Part shown: one piece after another, positions 62,170 to 64,000 of the stretch | Position numbering within the stretch: the stretch's first letter is position 1 | How the letters are laid out: every line of letters starts with the position of its first letter | NCBI GenBank assembly: GCA_033439265.1 | Contig: JAVTVX010000020.1 | Location: forward strand, 625,001-689,000 | DNA length: 64,000 nt | Reading direction: 5' to 3' | Source: Dillenia suffruticosa | Lineage: Eukaryota; Streptophyta; Magnoliopsida; Dilleniales; Dilleniaceae | Notes under the pieces: generated by a model | The model's database searches: none | The model's input: the letters and a program-made list of their open reading frames with translations, nothing else | Told to the model about the DNA's origin: nothing | Program-made: the position numbers and the translations under genes

Positions 62170-64000
62170 TGGATAATTATATGTTTGGTCCATGAACTTT
62201 ATCTATTTACCATCAATTAATCCCTATAGTTAAAAATGTTTTGTTGTAATTCTCAAACTTTAAAAATCGTATCGTTTTAGTCTTTTCGTTATAAACAGTG
62301 ACAGCATAGTCGTTAATTACTGACGTGGTCTGACATGGCTATCAACATGGCTATACGGATGCTTGCATATCATGGCCATGTCAGACACCATATACATGTC
62401 ATGTTATCACGTTAGCTGTTTGCTTACATGACTGTGCCATGTGTAAAAGTGCTGACATGGCGATGCAACGTCAGCACAATGGGGGCATTCTAGTCCTTGC
62501 ACTGATGAGAGTAAGACTTTAGGCGGTTTTTTTGTTTTGCTTTTTTTTTTCTCAACATTTTGCGAAAGGAAGAAACATTTCGATTGCTTTAATTTATCAA
62601 AGAGAGAGAGAGCGATAAAAAGATTGAGAGAGAGTAAGATAGAAATAGAGAGAGATTGTGTGGAAATAAGTTTATTGCCATCAAGATTGAGGATTTTATG
62701 TAGTCCCGAAGGTGAGGTTTCCATCATCACACAGCGGGGCCAAACAATTCGTTTAATGTATGTAATCTAACATTTGGATTTGTTTTTTTTTTTTATGTTA
62801 ATTTCTATATTTCGTTTCTTCACAAATGGGTCCTACAATGGGTCTACAGGTAGTTAAATGGTTACTGATTTAGGGTTTCAATTGGGGGTTTAAATTACAA
62901 ATAAATAGTTCGTAAATTAGGGTTTTTATTTAGTTGACCGTGACTTAAATTAGGGTTTAATTTGAAATTAGGATTATCGAATTGAGTTTGAAAATTAGGG
63001 TTTCAATTTCAATTTTAGGGTTCCAATTTTAGGATTTCTATTTTAAGGTTTTAATTGGGAGTTTTAATTTCAAATAAGAGATTCGCAAGTTAGGGTTTAA
63101 ATTGGGGGGTTTTAATTTCAAACTAAATGTTTTAAATTAGGGTTTTTGTTTGATTGATTGTGACTGAAATTATGGTATGAATAATTTATTCATTTCCATT
63201 TGTTTCTTATATATGAATTCTATAAAATTTATTACTACATTTCATCACGGAGGTAAATTTCTGGGACATGAAAAATATGAGGGTGGGGAGCTAACATATT
63301 TTAACAATTGTGGTAGCGATAAGATGTCACTTGTTGAATTGAAAAATATGGTAGCAGAATTAGGTTATAGAAACTTTGTAAGGACATCGGTATGCTTTGA
63401 TGGAGATGAATTCTGTCATTTTTTAAATGATACTGTATTGTTTCATTTTTACATAGAGTACAGTGTAGATGAGTATTATGTTGTTGATGAAAGTGAGCTT
63501 AGACAAGAGGAAGAAGAGATGCATTGTGGCCAATCTAAGAGGGTTGATTTTGAGAATTTAGTTAATGTTTTGAGAATTGTGATTCCAGATATTGTGATTT
63601 TGAAAATGAAGAGGCAAACCTATTTGGTAGTGATAGCGACCCTTCTGCACAGTGTTTGAATGAATCTGAAAATGAGAGTGATCATTGAGATTTTAATGAC
63701 TGGAATAATCCCTCTATAGATGATGAAGAAGATTTAAGTACACCATTTCTGACATTGATGGTGATGATGAAGAGATACATTTCAAAAGAGATAGGATGAG
63801 TTATGAAAAATTCAAAAAGAATTACAACCCTAAAAATATAGAATTGAGGAATGGCCAAATTTTTTAGAGTTTAGAATTTTTTAAAAAAATGTTAAAAGAT
63901 TACGTTGTTTATAATAGGAAGAATCTTAGATTTATAAAAAATGACAAGTTCAGGATTAAGATGAGATGTGTAGGTTGTGACTGGTTGGTATATGCAAAAA
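62170..64000 (+). mobile_element. 5' portion of a Mutator-like element (MULE), truncated by the window
   Basis: The left end carries sequence typical of plant MULE/MuDR terminal regions: gtttggtccatgaactttat, then ctgacgtggtctgacatggc and repeated ca(t)gtcagcac/tgacatggc motifs up to about 62490. A leader of spaced, degenerate ttagggttt units (62870-63160) precedes the coding remnant. The right end is outside the window, so terminal inverted repeats and target duplication cannot be checked. Confidence 0.65.
63177..64000 (+). pseudogene. MuDR-type transposase N-terminus, disrupted
   Basis: The first frame (63177-63659) encodes FHHGGKFLGHEKYEGGEL, then NNCGSDKMSLVELKNMVAELGY. This is the PB1-like domain that opens many plant MuDR transposases, here followed by an acidic linker. 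Coding similarity then changes frame at about 63590, meets TGA at 63686-63688, changes frame again near 63750 and meets TAG at 63865-63867. After that KKMLKDYVVYNRKNLRFIKND and CVGCDWLVYAK match the MuDR DNA-binding (zinc-knuckle-like) region. Two frameshifts and two stops mean it cannot make an intact protein. The catalytic DDE part lies outside the window. Confidence 0.8.

Noticed and set aside
62870..63165. Interstitial telomere
   Set aside because: The ttagggttt units are not contiguous and are separated by unrelated AT-rich sequence, so this is not a telomeric tract.
1..64000. CRISPR array, bacterial operons or organelle DNA insertion
   Set aside because: No regularly spaced identical repeats with unique spacers, no prokaryote-like gene packing, and no stretch recognised as chloroplast or mitochondrial genes.

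Overview
This is a plant nuclear window and almost certainly a eudicot. It is AT-rich, with intron-split genes using GT/AG splice sites, (GA)n/(CT)n microsatellites around 5' leaders, SINE-type retroposons and a Mutator-like transposon. The family set is plant-specific: receptor-like cytoplasmic kinases, an RWP-RK NIN-like protein and a U-box/ARM ligase. The species cannot be fixed from sequence alone.

Layout from left to right. (1) 1-964, minus: N-terminal part of a glycosyltransferase family 92 (DUF23) protein, cut by the window edge. (2) 6177-8485, plus: a PBL-like kinase (RLCK-VII), 6 exons, 382 aa. (3) 11180-14712, plus: a second RLCK-VII kinase of PIX13 type, 6 exons, 445 aa, with a duplicated His-rich tail. 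(4) 20745-40761, plus: an NPC1 (Niemann-Pick C1) sterol transporter spread over 20 kb in 39 coding exons, 1283 aa. (5) 42498-47110, minus: an NLP4/NLP5-type NIN-like transcription factor, 4 exons, 935 aa. (6) 50572-54277, minus: a peroxisomal catalase, 8 exons, 492 aa. (7) 58308-61123, minus: a PUB15-like U-box/ARM E3 ligase, 4 exons, 658 aa. (8) About 62170-64000, plus: the 5' end of a decayed Mutator-like element (MULE). For genes 2 to 7 I joined the exons by hand. Reading phase is kept at every junction and the final lengths match the families.

These genes are not a functional cluster. Two kinases and a ubiquitin ligase belong to families used in signalling and immunity. NLP belongs to nitrate signalling, catalase to peroxisomal H2O2 removal and NPC1 to sterol/lipid transport at endomembranes. 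NPC1 and NLP converge. NLP, catalase and PUB15 are all on the minus strand.

The most unusual structure is at the 5' end of NPC1. A 45-nt exon encoding the signal peptide occurs three times in tandem. The second copy still has an in-frame splice acceptor and donor. The third has lost both. Two introns of the same gene carry further tandem duplications (307 bp and 73 bp), and a catalase intron carries a 64-bp one. At least three SINE insertions with clear target-site duplications were found (NPC1 intron, NLP intron, NPC1-NLP spacer). Two more related copies lie in the kinase-NPC1 spacer. I found no evidence of an entirely new biological system.
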